A stretch of DNA of 64,000 nt from Herbaspirillum seropedicae (GCF_001040945.1 NZ_CP011930.1:4831021-4895020); one strand, 5' to 3'; numbered from the stretch's first letter, positions 26,934 through 36,659 are shown. The notes: generated by a model not told the origin, from the sequence alone. Made by a program: numbers and translations.

Positions 26934-27683
26934 ATGAGCACCAATCCTTCCCTCAAGTCGTCGTCGCAGATCGCCGTGCGCATCACCGAGGCCATCCTCG
27001 CCAAGCAATTGGCGCCGGGAACCCGCCTGGGCGAGCAGCAGCTGGCCGATCTCTTCAAGGTTTCGCGCACCCAGGTGCGCGAAGCCCTGACGCACCTGAT
27101 GGCGCGCGGCATCGTCACCGTCAGCGCGCGGCGCGGCTGGTTCGTCATCGAGCCCACCCCGGCGCAGGCGCGCGAAGCCTTCGAGGCGCGCCGGGTGATC
27201 GAGCTGGGGCTGTTGCGCCAGGCGCGCCTGCGTCCGGTGGGCGATACCGCCATCGGCCAGCTGCGCGAGCACATCGCCCGGGAAGAAGCGGCCATTGCCG
27301 GAGCCGATGTGGGGGCGCGCAGCTACCTGCTGGGCGACTTCCATGTCTGCCTGGCCGAATGCCTGGGCAACTCGCTGCTGGCCGAGACGCTGCGTGACCT
27401 GACCGCGCGCACCACCCTCACGGCGATGCTGCACCAGTCCTCGGAGCAGGCAGAGGATTCTTGTTCGGAACATGTCCTGATCGTCGAGGCGCTGGAACGC
27501 GGCGATCTGGAACAGGCAGAGCAACTGATGCATGACCACCTGCAACATGTGGAATCAGGGCTCAACCAAGTGCGCAGCAGCGATCCGCTGGAACCGCTGC
27601 GACAGGCGCTGGCCTCGGTATCGCGGCAGGGGGCTGCGAGCGATGCCAAGACCGTGCGCCCGCCAGGCAAAGGGCCGTTGTAA
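26934..27683 (+). CDS. GntR-family (FCD domain) regulator
   Basis: A 249-residue regulator with an N-terminal winged helix (GTRLGEQQLADLFKVSRTQVREALTHL) and a C-terminal FCD ligand domain (GDFHVCLAECLGN, SEHVLIVEALERGD, LMHDHLQHVE). It lies 57 bases upstream of a polar amino-acid ABC transporter on the same strand, so control of that transporter is likely. It is divergent from pelA, but no direct sequence link to pel was found. A basic, disordered tail follows the FCD domain. Confidence 0.82.
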   Translation: MSTNPSLKSSSQIAVRITEAILAKQLAPGTRLGEQQLADLFKVSRTQVREALTHLMARGIVTVSARRGWFVIEPTPAQAREAFEARRVIELGLLRQARLRPVGDTAIGQLREHIAREEAAIAGADVGARSYLLGDFHVCLAECLGNSLLAETLRDLTARTTLTAMLHQSSEQAEDSCSEHVLIVEALERGDLEQAEQLMHDHLQHVESGLNQVRSSDPLEPLRQALASVSRQGAASDAKTVRPPGKGPL

Positions 27684-27740
27684 GCGCCGGCAGCATGCGC
27701 AAGCCCACTCATCAACGTCGTCAACCCAAGGGAAACTGCT

Positions 27741-28523
27741 ATGAAACTGACCAAACTCCTGCTCGGCCTGATGGCCGGCGCCATGATGTTCTCTGCTTCG
27801 GTCGCCCGCGCCGACGCCCTGGACGATATCCAGAAACACGGCACGCTGCGCGTGGCGGTGCCGGCGGACTTCCCGCCGTTCGGCTCGGTCGACGCCGACC
27901 TCAAGCCCCAGGGCCTGGACATCGACGTCGCCACCCTGATCGCCAAGAAGCTGGGCGTGAAGGTGGAACTGATCCCGGTCTCCAGCGCCAACCGCATCCC
28001 CTACCTGACCACCAAGAAGGTCGACCTGGTCATCTCCAGCATGGGCAAGAATGCCGAGCGTGAAAAGGTGATCGACTTCTCCGCCGCCTATGCGCCCTTC
28101 TTCAATGGCGTGTTCGGTCCGGCTGACCTGTCGGTCAAGAGCGCCGCCGACCTGGCCGGCAAGACCATTGCCGTGACCCGTGGCTCCGTGGAAGATCTGG
28201 AACTGACCAAGATCGTGCCGGCCTCGGCCACCGTGAAGCGCTACGAAGACAACAACAGCACCATCAGCTCCTTCCTCTCCGGCCAGGTGCAACTGGTCGC
28301 CACCGGCAACGTGGTGGCAGCCGCCATCATCGCCCGCAACCCGCCCAAGAAGCCCGAGACCAAGTTCCTCATCAAGGATTCGCCTTGCTTCATCGGCCTG
28401 AACAAGGGCGAGAAGAAGCTGCAGGACAAGGTCGACGCCATCCTGGCCGAATCCAAGAAGGATGGCAGCCTCAGCGCCATCTCGCAGAAGTGGCTGGGCA
28501 TGCCGCTGCCGGCTGGCCTGTAA
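27741..28523 (+). CDS. Polar amino-acid ABC transporter, periplasmic binding protein
   Basis: A 260-residue binding protein of family 3 (His/Arg/Gln type). The signal peptide MKLTKLLLGLMAGAMMFSAS ends near ARA-DAL. The mature protein starts with the typical HGTLRVAVPADFPPFG and has the GLDIDVATLIAKKLG and FSAAYAPFFNGVF segments. It delivers an amino acid or related solute to the two permeases and ATPase downstream. The substrate cannot be fixed from sequence. A hairpin directly after the stop codon probably allows the binding protein to be made in excess over the membrane parts. Confidence 0.85.
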   Translation: MKLTKLLLGLMAGAMMFSASVARADALDDIQKHGTLRVAVPADFPPFGSVDADLKPQGLDIDVATLIAKKLGVKVELIPVSSANRIPYLTTKKVDLVISSMGKNAEREKVIDFSAAYAPFFNGVFGPADLSVKSAADLAGKTIAVTRGSVEDLELTKIVPASATVKRYEDNNSTISSFLSGQVQLVATGNVVAAAIIARNPPKKPETKFLIKDSPCFIGLNKGEKKLQDKVDAILAESKKDGSLSAISQKWLGMPLPAGL

Positions 28524-28536
28524 ATTGCTGCAGTGA

Positions 28537-28560
28537 CCGCACACCTGCAAGGGTGTGCGG
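28537..28560 (+). promoter_or_regulatory. Intercistronic stem-loop after the binding-protein gene
   Basis: CCGCACACC (28537-28545) pairs perfectly with GGTGTGCGG (28552-28560) across a 6-base loop, 13 bases after the stop codon. No T-run follows. It probably stabilises the upstream mRNA or partly terminates, as is common between binding-protein and permease genes. Confidence 0.6.
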
Positions 28561-28623
28561 CAATACAGTGACAGGCGTATTCCAATACGGTCGCAAGCTG
28601 GCCCCGATCACTGGCATGACGGT

Positions 28624-28656
28624 AGCAATACAGTAGCAACACAGCAGCAATACAGT
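28624..28656. repeat. Three tandem 11-bp repeats
   Basis: AGCAATACAGT, AGCAACACAGC and AGCAATACAGT follow each other directly. A related GGCAATACAGT stands at 28559-28569. The array lies in the 203-base gap between the binding-protein and first permease genes. Its function is unknown. Confidence 0.7.
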
Positions 28657-28726
28657 TTCACCAAGGCGGCACGCAGGCGGACACCCGGCAAACGCAGCAT
28701 TTCCAAGGCAGGGCAGACACGACATC

Positions 28727-29398
28727 ATGGCTTATCAATTCGATTTCCTTTCCACCTTCGACTACACCGACGTCATCGTCAAAGGTGTAGCGACCACCAT
28801 CGAGCTCATCGCCATCGGCGGCGTGCTCGGCGTGGCCGTGGGTATCTTCGGCGCCTGGGCGCGCACCCAGGGGCCGGGCTGGCTCAAGCCGGTGGTGAGC
28901 GGCTATGTGGAGATCATCCGCAATACGCCCTTCCTGGTGCAGCTGTTCTTCATCTTCTTCGGCCTGCCCTCGCTGGACATCCACATCAGCGAGATCACCG
29001 CCGCCATCGTGGCCATGGTGATCAACCTGGGCGCCTACAGCACCGAGATCATCCGCGCTGGCGTGCAGGCCATTCCGCGCGGGCAGATCGAGGCCGCGCA
29101 ATCGCTGTCGATGTCGCGCATGCAGATCTTCCGCCACATCATCCTGCGGCCGGCGCTGCAGAAGATCTGGCCGGCGCTGTCCTCGCAGGTGGTCATCGTC
29201 ATGCTGGGTTCGGCGGTGTGTTCGCAGATCGCCGTGGAAGAACTGTCCTTCGCCGCCAACTTCATCCAGGGCCGCAACTTCCGCGCCTTCGAAGCCTACA
29301 TCGTCGCCACCGCCATCTACCTGGTGCTGGCCATCCTGCTGCGCCAGGTGCTGCGCCTGATCGGCCACTACTTCATCACCGCCCGGAGGACCGCATGA
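28727..29398 (+). CDS. Polar amino-acid ABC transporter, permease 1
   Basis: A 223-residue membrane protein of the HisM/GltK family. It carries the N-terminal signature of these permeases (GVATTIELIAIGGVLGVAVG) and the cytoplasmic coupling loop (NLGAYSTEIIRAGVQAIPRGQIEAAQSL), seen as EIIRAGVQAIPRGQ with the conserved EAA-type helix. About five membrane segments are visible. Its TGA overlaps the ATG of the second permease (ATGA). It would pair with that protein as a heterodimer. Confidence 0.85.
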   Translation: MAYQFDFLSTFDYTDVIVKGVATTIELIAIGGVLGVAVGIFGAWARTQGPGWLKPVVSGYVEIIRNTPFLVQLFFIFFGLPSLDIHISEITAAIVAMVINLGAYSTEIIRAGVQAIPRGQIEAAQSLSMSRMQIFRHIILRPALQKIWPALSSQVVIVMLGSAVCSQIAVEELSFAANFIQGRNFRAFEAYIVATAIYLVLAILLRQVLRLIGHYFITARRTA

Positions 29399-30051
29399 TC
29401 TCTTTCACCACCTGGGACATCGTCCGCAACCTCATGCTGGCCTGGCGCTGGACCATCGTCCTGTCGCTGGTCACCTTCGTGCTCGGCGGCGCGCTCGGCC
29501 TGGTCATCCTGTTCATGCGCACCTCGCGCCAGAACTGGCTGCGCCAGGTAGCACGCCTGTACATCGAACTGTTCCAGGGCACGCCCTTGCTGATGCAATT
29601 GTTCCTGGTCTTCTTCGGCATTGCGCTGTTCGGCATCGAAGTGCCAGCGTGGCTGGCGGCAGGCCTGGCGCTGATGTGCTGGAGCGCCTCCTACCTGGCC
29701 GAGATCTGGCGCGGCTGCGTGGAAGCCATTCCCAAGGGGCAGTGGGAAGCCTCCTCGGTGCTGGCCATGGGTTACTTCCAGCAGATGCGCTACATCGTGC
29801 TGCCGCAGGCTTTGCGTATCGCCATTGCACCGACGGTGGGATTTGGCGTGCAGATCATCAAGTCGACTGCGGTGACCTCCATCATCGGCTTCATCGAATT
29901 GTCCAAGGCCGGCACCGTCATCACCAACGCCACCTTCCGCCCCTTCACGGTGTTCGCCATCGTGGGCGCCTTCTACTTCGTGCTTTGCTGGCCGCTGTCC
30001 AAGTACAGCCAGTCTCTAGAAAGGAAATACAATGCCGCTCATCGCCATTGA
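29395..30051 (+). CDS. Polar amino-acid ABC transporter, permease 2
   Basis: A 218-residue permease of the same family, with WTIVLSLVTFVLGGALGLVI at the N-terminus, the ELFQGTPLLMQLF segment and an EAA-type loop (EIWRGCVEAIPKGQWEASS). The ATG at 29395 overlaps the previous stop by four bases and GGAGGA precedes it. Its 3' end overlaps the ATPase gene by 20 bases, giving a tightly coupled permease-permease-ATPase unit. Confidence 0.85.
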   Translation: MISFTTWDIVRNLMLAWRWTIVLSLVTFVLGGALGLVILFMRTSRQNWLRQVARLYIELFQGTPLLMQLFLVFFGIALFGIEVPAWLAAGLALMCWSASYLAEIWRGCVEAIPKGQWEASSVLAMGYFQQMRYIVLPQALRIAIAPTVGFGVQIIKSTAVTSIIGFIELSKAGTVITNATFRPFTVFAIVGAFYFVLCWPLSKYSQSLERKYNAAHRH

Positions 30052-30766
30052 CAACGTCAAGAAACGCTTCGGCGACAACGAAGTCCTCAAGGGCATCAGC
30101 CTGGACGTCGAACCCGGAGAAGTGATCGCCATCATCGGCAAGAGCGGCTCGGGCAAGTCCACGCTGCTACGCTGCATCAACGGCCTGGAGAGCATCGACG
30201 AAGGCAACATCAGCGTGGCCGGCGCCAAGCTGGGCGCCAGCGAACTGGAACTGCGCAACCTGCGCCTGAAGGTCGGCATGATCTTCCAGCAGTTCAACCT
30301 GTTCCCGCATCTCTCGGTGGGGCGCAACGTGATGATCGCGCCGATGATCGTCAAGGGCGTCAGCGAAGCCGAGGCCATGAAGACGGCCAAGGCCAACCTG
30401 GAAAAAGTCGGCCTGGGCCACAAGTTCGACGCCTACCCCGACCAGCTCTCCGGCGGCCAGCAGCAGCGCGTAGCCATCGCCCGCGCGCTGTCGATGAGTC
30501 CGCAGGCATTGCTGTGCGACGAGATCACCTCGGCGCTGGACCCCGAGCTGGTCAACGAAGTGCTGACCGTCATGCGCGGGCTGGCCAAGGAAGGCATGAC
30601 GCTGCTGATGGTCACCCACGAAATGCGTTTTGCCCGCGAGGTCTGCAATCGGCTGGTGTTCATGCACCAGGGCAAGGTCCATGAGATCGGCCCGCCGGAG
30701 GAACTGTTCGGCAATCCCAAGACGCCGGAATTGCAGCAGTTCATTGGGATGACGCAGGGGGCTTGA
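30032..30766 (+). CDS. Polar amino-acid ABC transporter, ATP-binding protein
   Basis: A 244-residue ABC ATPase of the HisP/GlnQ type. It has Walker A GKSGSGKST, a Q-loop (MIFQQFNLFPHLSV), the signature LSGGQQQR, Walker B (ALLCDEITSALDP) and the switch histidine (LLMVTHEM). AAGGAAA lies before the ATG. It is the last gene of the operon and is followed after about 60 bases by a very strong terminator. Confidence 0.92.
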   Translation: MPLIAIDNVKKRFGDNEVLKGISLDVEPGEVIAIIGKSGSGKSTLLRCINGLESIDEGNISVAGAKLGASELELRNLRLKVGMIFQQFNLFPHLSVGRNVMIAPMIVKGVSEAEAMKTAKANLEKVGLGHKFDAYPDQLSGGQQQRVAIARALSMSPQALLCDEITSALDPELVNEVLTVMRGLAKEGMTLLMVTHEMRFAREVCNRLVFMHQGKVHEIGPPEELFGNPKTPELQQFIGMTQGA

Positions 30767-30823
30767 GGATATTGCTGACAGCGCTCCTGTCATGCTGTGG
30801 TTCTGCAGTGCTGTGGCGGGATG

Positions 30824-30868
30824 ACACCCCAGGTCTGGAAGATTTTCCGGGCCTGGGGTGTTTTTTTT
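30824..30868 (+). terminator. Strong intrinsic terminator of the amino-acid ABC operon
   Basis: ACACCCCAGG (30824-30833) pairs with CCTGGGGTGT (30852-30861). An inner CTGGAA/TTCCGG stem lengthens the hairpin. Eight Ts follow at 30861-30868. Confidence 0.92.
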
Positions 30869-30989
30869 GGCGGGTGTGCATTGCGTGGGGGGGCGGCTGT
30901 TATGGTGCTTGCGCCGTGGGACGCTGTGCTTATTCTTTTAATGCAGATGGCTTCCCGGTTCGATGCACAGACGATTCAGGGAGAAGATC

Positions 30990-31238
30990 ATGGAGATCAA
31001 GCCAATCAAGAGCGACGCCGATTATCGCGCCACGCTCGCGGAGATCGATACGCTGATGTACGCCACGCTGGACACGCCGGAGGGAGATCGGCTGGATGCA
31101 CTGGTGAGGCTGGTCGAAGTCTACGAAGGCAACCGCCTCAGCGATTTATCTCACACACCTTCCGATCATTCTCATAGAACACCACCGGCCCAGTCGTATA
31201 CCGATCCTTGGGAATGGACACCATCAGGTAATCCTTGA
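30990..31238 (+). pseudogene. Truncated HigA-type antitoxin remnant
   Basis: From the ATG at 30990, with AGGGAGA upstream, the first 43 or so residues (MEIKPIKSDADYRATLAEID, then PEGDRLDALVRLVEVYEGN) match the N-terminus of HigA-type antitoxins, which usually continue about 80 further residues into a helix-turn-helix. Here the homology stops near 31120. The frame runs into unrelated sequence antisense to the lipoprotein gene and ends at 31238. The DNA-binding part is missing and no toxin gene is adjacent, so I read this as a deletion remnant. Confidence 0.7.
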
Positions 31239-31683
31239 TCCGATAAGAAGCCCCCGAAGCCGGGGCGCGATAGAGGTAGTTCAGCCGCAGCGTGCCGTCG
31301 CGCAGGCGCACCGACAGCGGCGTGAAGACGTGGGGACGTTCGGCGGCATCCGGGGCGGTCATGGTGCGCGCTACCAACAGGTATTGCTTGCGCTCGAAGT
31401 GATCGGACGAGGGACCGGTGGGGCGGCGGTCGCCCATGGTGGGGGCCGGCTGCATCCACTCGTCCCACTCGGCGCGGCTGCGGATCAGGGTGCAGAAGAC
31501 CGGCTGGCGCTGGTCGTCCCAGTTCTTCACGAACCCTTGGTAGGAACCGCTGAGCACGGTCTTGAACGGGATCACCGTGGGATCTTCCTGCTCGCTCCAC
31601 GGCATCATCGAACAACCGCCAGCACTGACCATCGTGGCGGCCGCCAGCATCCACTGCATTGAAACCCTGATCGTCTTGCGCAT
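31138..31683 (-). CDS. Putative lipoprotein of unknown function
   Basis: A 181-residue protein with a signal peptide and a lipobox-like SAGGC at about residue 24 (WMLAAATMVSAGGCSMMPW). This is a probable lipid-anchored envelope protein. The mature part contains YQGFVKNWDDQRQPVFCTLI, RSRAEWDEWM and LSVRLRDGTLRLNYLYRAP, which I cannot assign to a family. The start at 31683 is chosen because GGGGGAAA precedes it and the signal peptide then has normal length. The 3' end abuts the broken higA fragment, so this gene lies at a rearrangement boundary. Confidence 0.65.
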   Translation of the reverse strand: MRKTIRVSMQWMLAAATMVSAGGCSMMPWSEQEDPTVIPFKTVLSGSYQGFVKNWDDQRQPVFCTLIRSRAEWDEWMQPAPTMGDRRPTGPSSDHFERKQYLLVARTMTAPDAAERPHVFTPLSVRLRDGTLRLNYLYRAPASGASYRIKDYLMVSIPKDRYTTGPVVFYENDRKVCEINR

Positions 31684-31948
31684 GTATTTCCCCCAAGAAG
31701 CTTGGCATTTAATCATGCCTTTGCGGCTAGCAGCGAAAAATCATCGAATCTTTACCTTCCTCCCATCTGGCGGGATGCTCTCCGGCCGGGCTGTAGCTCA
31801 GAGCGCAATGCGCCTCAATGGTTCAGCCTGGCGGCGCGCGCTGGAGGGGCGGGCCCGAATTGCGGGATAATGCCGGGTCCGGGAGGGGTGCGATGCGCCA
31901 AGGCAGTCGGCCTGCCTCCCTTGTCTTTACCGTTCTCGCCAATATTGA

Positions 31949-33019
<1,071 letters not shown>

Positions 33020-33047
33020 AGCGCCCACGTCCTACGCTGCACCCAAG

Positions 33048-33076
33048 ACGCCCGGCCCACCCGGGCGTTTTGCTTT
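33048..33076 (+). terminator. Terminator after adenine deaminase
   Basis: ACGCCCGG (33048-33055) and CCGGGCGT (33061-33068) pair across a 5-base loop and run into TTTTGCTTTT. Confidence 0.85.
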
Positions 33077-33437
33077 TCCGTCAACCATCCCCCCAAGCAC
33101 GTTTCTTGCATGATGCAATGGCAGGATTGCCAACGCGCCACCCAACCGGGCAAGACGACAAACCTCGGCGCAGATTGACGACAATTTCTGGAAATAAGAT
33201 TACGCAACGCAACAGCCTGCCGTCTATTGGCAAAACGGGCGATACCCCAGGAAGGACGCTGCATTGCAGCACCGAAACCTGGGGAGACGGTGACCCAAAG
33301 CGGGACACGCCCCTTCTTTTTGGTGCAGAATGAGCCCCATTTTGTTGCAAATCGCTTTCCGGATTGTCGACGATCCATGCAGTCGCTTGTTGACCAGTCA
33401 TGCCTCTTCCAACCTGAATCCGTAGAGCACGAGCCTC
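33077..33437. promoter_or_regulatory. Intergenic region with two adjacent palindromes
   Basis: No gene is seen in these 361 bases. TTGCAT-G-ATGCAA (33106-33118) is a perfect odd-centred palindrome. TGGCA-GGAT-TGCCA (33119-33132) follows at once. Both lie about 310-330 bases before the GntR gene and may be operators for it, though the distance is long. The rest shows no convincing signal. Confidence 0.45.
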
Positions 33438-34175
33438 ATGAACAAAGCCAGCAAAGCCAGCCGCCCCGCCACTCCTGCCCGCGCGCCTGCGCGTGAGCGC
33501 GACAACGCCGTGGCGGTGGAGGAAAGGATGTATCAGGACATCTATGACGCCATCATGGAACACCGGCTGCCGCCGCGTACCAAGCTGACCGAACAGACCC
33601 TGTGCCAGATCTACGACACGGCCCGTCATACCGTGCGCAAGGTGCTGGCGCGGCTGGCCGCCGAAGGGATGGTGGACCTGGAAGCCAATCGCGGCGCCTT
33701 CATCGCCAGCCCCTCGCCGGCCGAGGTGCGTGACATGTTCGAGTTGCGCAACATCCTCGAACATGCGGTGCTGGAGAAGCTGGGCCACACCGCCGGTACG
33801 CGCCAGATCGCGGGCTTGCGGCGCATGGTGGAAGAAGAGCGGGACTGCTACCTCAATGGCGACCGGCCGCGCTGGATCAGGCTGTCCGCGCAGTTCCACC
33901 TGGCCCTGGCCGAGCTGACCGGCAATGCCCTGTTGGTGGAGACGCTGCGCAAGCTGGTATCGCGCACCACCCTGATGATCGCCAAGACGGAGGCGCCGGG
34001 CCACAACGCCTGCTCCTTCGACGAACACGAAACCGTGCTGGAAGCCCTGGAAAAAGGCGATATCAAGGCCGCCCAGGCGCATATGGCACACCACTTGCAT
34101 TTGTGCGAGGACCGGGTACGGCCGGATGCGGATGACCAATTCGATCTGCGTGCCGTGCTTGGCAAGGGACTGTAA
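33438..34175 (+). CDS. GntR-family (FCD domain) regulator of the ureide genes
   Basis: A 245-residue regulator with a basic, Ala-rich leader, a winged helix (TKLTEQTLCQIYDTARHTVRKVLARL) and an FCD domain (RLSAQFHLALAELTGN, DEHETVLEALEKGD, HMAHHLHLCEDRV). It heads the same-strand run permease, racemase, allantoinase. The predicted role is repression relieved by a purine breakdown product. The ligand is inferred from context only. The gap to the permease contains an 8-bp hairpin that could be a binding or attenuation site. Confidence 0.82.
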   Translation: MNKASKASRPATPARAPARERDNAVAVEERMYQDIYDAIMEHRLPPRTKLTEQTLCQIYDTARHTVRKVLARLAAEGMVDLEANRGAFIASPSPAEVRDMFELRNILEHAVLEKLGHTAGTRQIAGLRRMVEEERDCYLNGDRPRWIRLSAQFHLALAELTGNALLVETLRKLVSRTTLMIAKTEAPGHNACSFDEHETVLEALEKGDIKAAQAHMAHHLHLCEDRVRPDADDQFDLRAVLGKGL

Positions 34176-34194
34176 CCACAGGCCGGCGCGCACG

Positions 34195-34221
34195 CTGACT
34201 TTTCGCCACCGGGAAAGTCAG
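34195..34221. promoter_or_regulatory. Inverted repeat between the GntR and permease genes
   Basis: CTGACTTT (34195-34202) and AAAGTCAG (34214-34221) pair perfectly over an 11-base centre, 20 bases after the GntR stop. There is no T-run in either direction, so an operator or mRNA structure is more likely than a terminator. Confidence 0.4.
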
Positions 34222-34391
34222 GAGATAGAAAGAAACTGGAAACAGAAGGGCTATGTCGCGCGGCTCGCAGCAGTACCGACCGTGTGACCACCACCATGCC
34301 GCCAAGAGCATGCAGGAAGTCCATCGAACTGCCCGGCTGCCGCCGGATGCGGTTCGCTTCACCCAACCTCTCTCTCTGATGGAGACCGGCC

Positions 34392-35837
34392 ATGACTACC
34401 GACTCTTCCCCCGCAGCCAGCAGCTACCTGGCCGGCGCCGATGACGCCCGCCTCACCAATGAAGACCTTGCCCCGCTCAAAAAACAGACCTGGGGTTCCT
34501 ACAACATCTTTGCCTTCTGGATGTCCGACGTGCACAGCGTGGGCGGCTACGTCTTCGCTGGCAGCCTGTTCGCGCTGGGCCTGACCAGCTGGCAGGTGCT
34601 GATCTCGCTGCTGATCGGCATCAGCATCGTCTACCTGCTGTGCAACCTGGTGGCGCGTCCCAGCCAGGCGCATGGCGTGCCTTATCCGGTGATGAGCCGG
34701 CTGTCCTTTGGCGTCCTGGGCGCGAACGTGCCGGCCATGATCCGCGGCCTCATCGCGGTGGCCTGGTATGGCATCCAGACCTACCTGGCCTCGGCCGCCT
34801 TCGTGGTGGTGGTGCTGAAGTTCTTCCCTGAATTGAAGCCCTATGCCGATGTCCACGTGCATTCCTTCGCGGGCCTGTCCGCGCTGGGCTGGGGCGGCTT
34901 CCTGCTGCTGTGGGTATTGCAGGCGCTGGTGTTCTGGAACGGCATGGAGACCATCAAGAAGTTCATCGACTTCGCCGGTCCTGCGGTCTACGTGGTCATG
35001 TTCATCCTGGCGGGCTGGATGATCTACAAGGCCGGCTGGCAGAACGTCGGCCTGAACCTGGGCGAGATCAAGTACAGCGGCTGGGCAGCGGTATCGGTGA
35101 TGATCACGGCCATCTCGCTGGTGGTGTCCTACTTCTCCGGGCCGATGCTCAACTTCGGCGACTTCTCGCGTTACTGCCACACCTTTGCCGATGTGAAGCG
35201 TGGCAACTTCTGGGGCCTGCCGGTCAACTTCCTGGCCTTCTCGATTGTCACCGTGGTGACCACCTCCGCCACCATTGCGGTCTTTGGTGAGCTGATCACC
35301 GATCCGGTGGAAACCGTCTCGCGCATCGACAGCACCACCGCCGCGGTGATCGGCGCGCTGACCTTCCTGACGGCGACCATCGGCATCAACATCGTGGCCA
35401 ACTTCGTCTCGGCCGCGTTCGACTTTTCCAACCTCTCGCCCAGCCGCATCAGCTGGCGCGCTGGCGGCATGATGGCCGCGACCGCGTCGATCTTCATCAC
35501 GCCCTGGAACCTGTTCGGCAATCCCGAAGTGATCCACTACACGCTGGATGTGCTGGGGGGCTTCATCGGTCCCTTGTATGGCATCCTGCTGGCCGACTAC
35601 TACCTGATCAAACGTCGCGAGGTCAAGGTGGAAGACCTCTACACCATGCGACCCGAAGGCCGTTACTGGTACACCAACGGCGTCAACCGCGACGCGGTCA
35701 AGGCGCTGGTGCTGGCCGCTGCGGTCTGCGTGGCCTGCGTGATGCTGCCGCAGTTGCGCGCCGCCGCCGACTTCTCGTGGTTCATCGGCGCCGCGCTGGG
35801 CGCGCTGTTCTATCTGATGTTTGCGCGCAAGGGCTGA
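34392..35837 (+). CDS. NCS1-family nucleobase/allantoin permease
   Basis: A 481-residue transporter with about 12 membrane helices. It has the nucleobase:cation symporter-1 N-terminal pattern (LKKQTWGSYNIFAFWMSDVH) and the family's NWxx-like C-terminal half (GFIGPLYGILLADYYLIKRR). NCS1 members carry allantoin, hydantoins, cytosine or uracil. With the racemase and allantoinase downstream, allantoin or a related hydantoin is the best guess. GGAGA precedes the ATG. It is 36 bases from the racemase gene. Confidence 0.83.
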   Translation: MTTDSSPAASSYLAGADDARLTNEDLAPLKKQTWGSYNIFAFWMSDVHSVGGYVFAGSLFALGLTSWQVLISLLIGISIVYLLCNLVARPSQAHGVPYPVMSRLSFGVLGANVPAMIRGLIAVAWYGIQTYLASAAFVVVVLKFFPELKPYADVHVHSFAGLSALGWGGFLLLWVLQALVFWNGMETIKKFIDFAGPAVYVVMFILAGWMIYKAGWQNVGLNLGEIKYSGWAAVSVMITAISLVVSYFSGPMLNFGDFSRYCHTFADVKRGNFWGLPVNFLAFSIVTVVTTSATIAVFGELITDPVETVSRIDSTTAAVIGALTFLTATIGINIVANFVSAAFDFSNLSPSRISWRAGGMMAATASIFITPWNLFGNPEVIHYTLDVLGGFIGPLYGILLADYYLIKRREVKVEDLYTMRPEGRYWYTNGVNRDAVKALVLAAAVCVACVMLPQLRAAADFSWFIGAALGALFYLMFARKG

Positions 35838-35873
35838 GGCTGAGCGCGGCGGCATCGTATTAAAGGAAAAGAC

Positions 35874-36608
35874 ATGCGTATCAAGCTCATCAATCCCAAC
35901 ACCACCTGGTCCATGACCGAAGCCATGACTGCCTGCGCCCGCCAGGTCGCAGCAGCGGGAACCGAGGTTACCGGCGTCAGTCCCGAGATGGGGCCGGCCT
36001 CCATCGAAAGCCACTACGACGAAGCGCTGGCCGTTCCCGGCCTGTTGCAGGAGATCGAACGTGGGGAGCGGGATGGTTACGACGCCTACGTCATCGCCTG
36101 CTTCGGCGACCCCGGCCTGTCGGCCGCGCGGGAGCTGGCGCAGGGGCCGGTGATCGGGATTGCCGAAGCGGCCATGCACATGGCCAGCCTGATCGCTCCG
36201 TCCTTCTCGGTGGTGACGACGCTGGCGCGCACCAGCGGCATGGCCTGGCATCTGGCCGAGCGTTACGGGATGCAGCGTTTCTGCCGCAATGTGCGCGCTT
36301 GCGAGATTGCCGTACTGGAGCTGGAAGACCCCGCCTCCGACGCCCGCGCGCGCATCACCGACGAATGCCGGCGCGCGCTGGCCGAGGATGGCGCCGAGGC
36401 CATCGTACTGGGTTGTGCTGGCATGGCCGAGCTCTGTGCCGCGATCGGGCGCGACATTGGCGCGCCGGTGATCGATGGTGTGACCGCTGCGGTCAAGCTG
36501 GCCGAATCGCTGGTGGCGCTGGGGTTGGGCACGGCCAAGCGGGGCGAGCTGGCAAGGCCTTTGCCAAAGGCTTACCATGGCTTGCTGCGCGAGTTTGCGC
36601 GCAGTTGA
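35874..36608 (+). CDS. Allantoin/hydantoin racemase (Asp/Glu racemase family)
   Basis: A 244-residue cofactor-independent racemase. The two catalytic cysteines of the family are visible in ACFGDPG (near residue 79) and LGCAGMAEL (near residue 184), and the N-terminus MRIKLINPNTT is typical. In purine catabolism HpxA-type enzymes interconvert allantoin enantiomers so that a stereospecific hydrolase can use both. The position between the NCS1 permease and PuuE supports this. Hydantoin racemase acting on 5-substituted hydantoins is the alternative. Confidence 0.82.
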   Translation: MRIKLINPNTTWSMTEAMTACARQVAAAGTEVTGVSPEMGPASIESHYDEALAVPGLLQEIERGERDGYDAYVIACFGDPGLSAARELAQGPVIGIAEAAMHMASLIAPSFSVVTTLARTSGMAWHLAERYGMQRFCRNVRACEIAVLELEDPASDARARITDECRRALAEDGAEAIVLGCAGMAELCAAIGRDIGAPVIDGVTAAVKLAESLVALGLGTAKRGELARPLPKAYHGLLREFARS

Positions 36609-36616
36609 TTTCCGAT

Positions 36617-36650
36617 GCAGCGCCGGGCGCAGGCGCTGCGTATTTTATTC
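36617..36650 (+). terminator. Weak terminator or attenuator after the racemase gene
   Basis: GCAGCGCC (36617-36624) pairs with GGCGCTGC (36632-36639) over a 7-base loop and is followed by GTATTTTATTC. The T-run is interrupted, so partial termination before puuE is likely. Confidence 0.5.
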
Positions 36651-36659
36651 TTGACCGCT

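Noticed and set aside
30763..31056. Open frame over the terminator after the ABC operon
   Set aside because: It spans a strong terminator, has Cys/Trp-rich translation and no family features.
31788..31835. tRNA-like sequence (GGGCTGTAGCTCAGAGCG followed by a GGTTC)
   Set aside because: D-arm-like and T-arm-like words occur but there is no anticodon stem, no acceptor pairing and the length is far too short.
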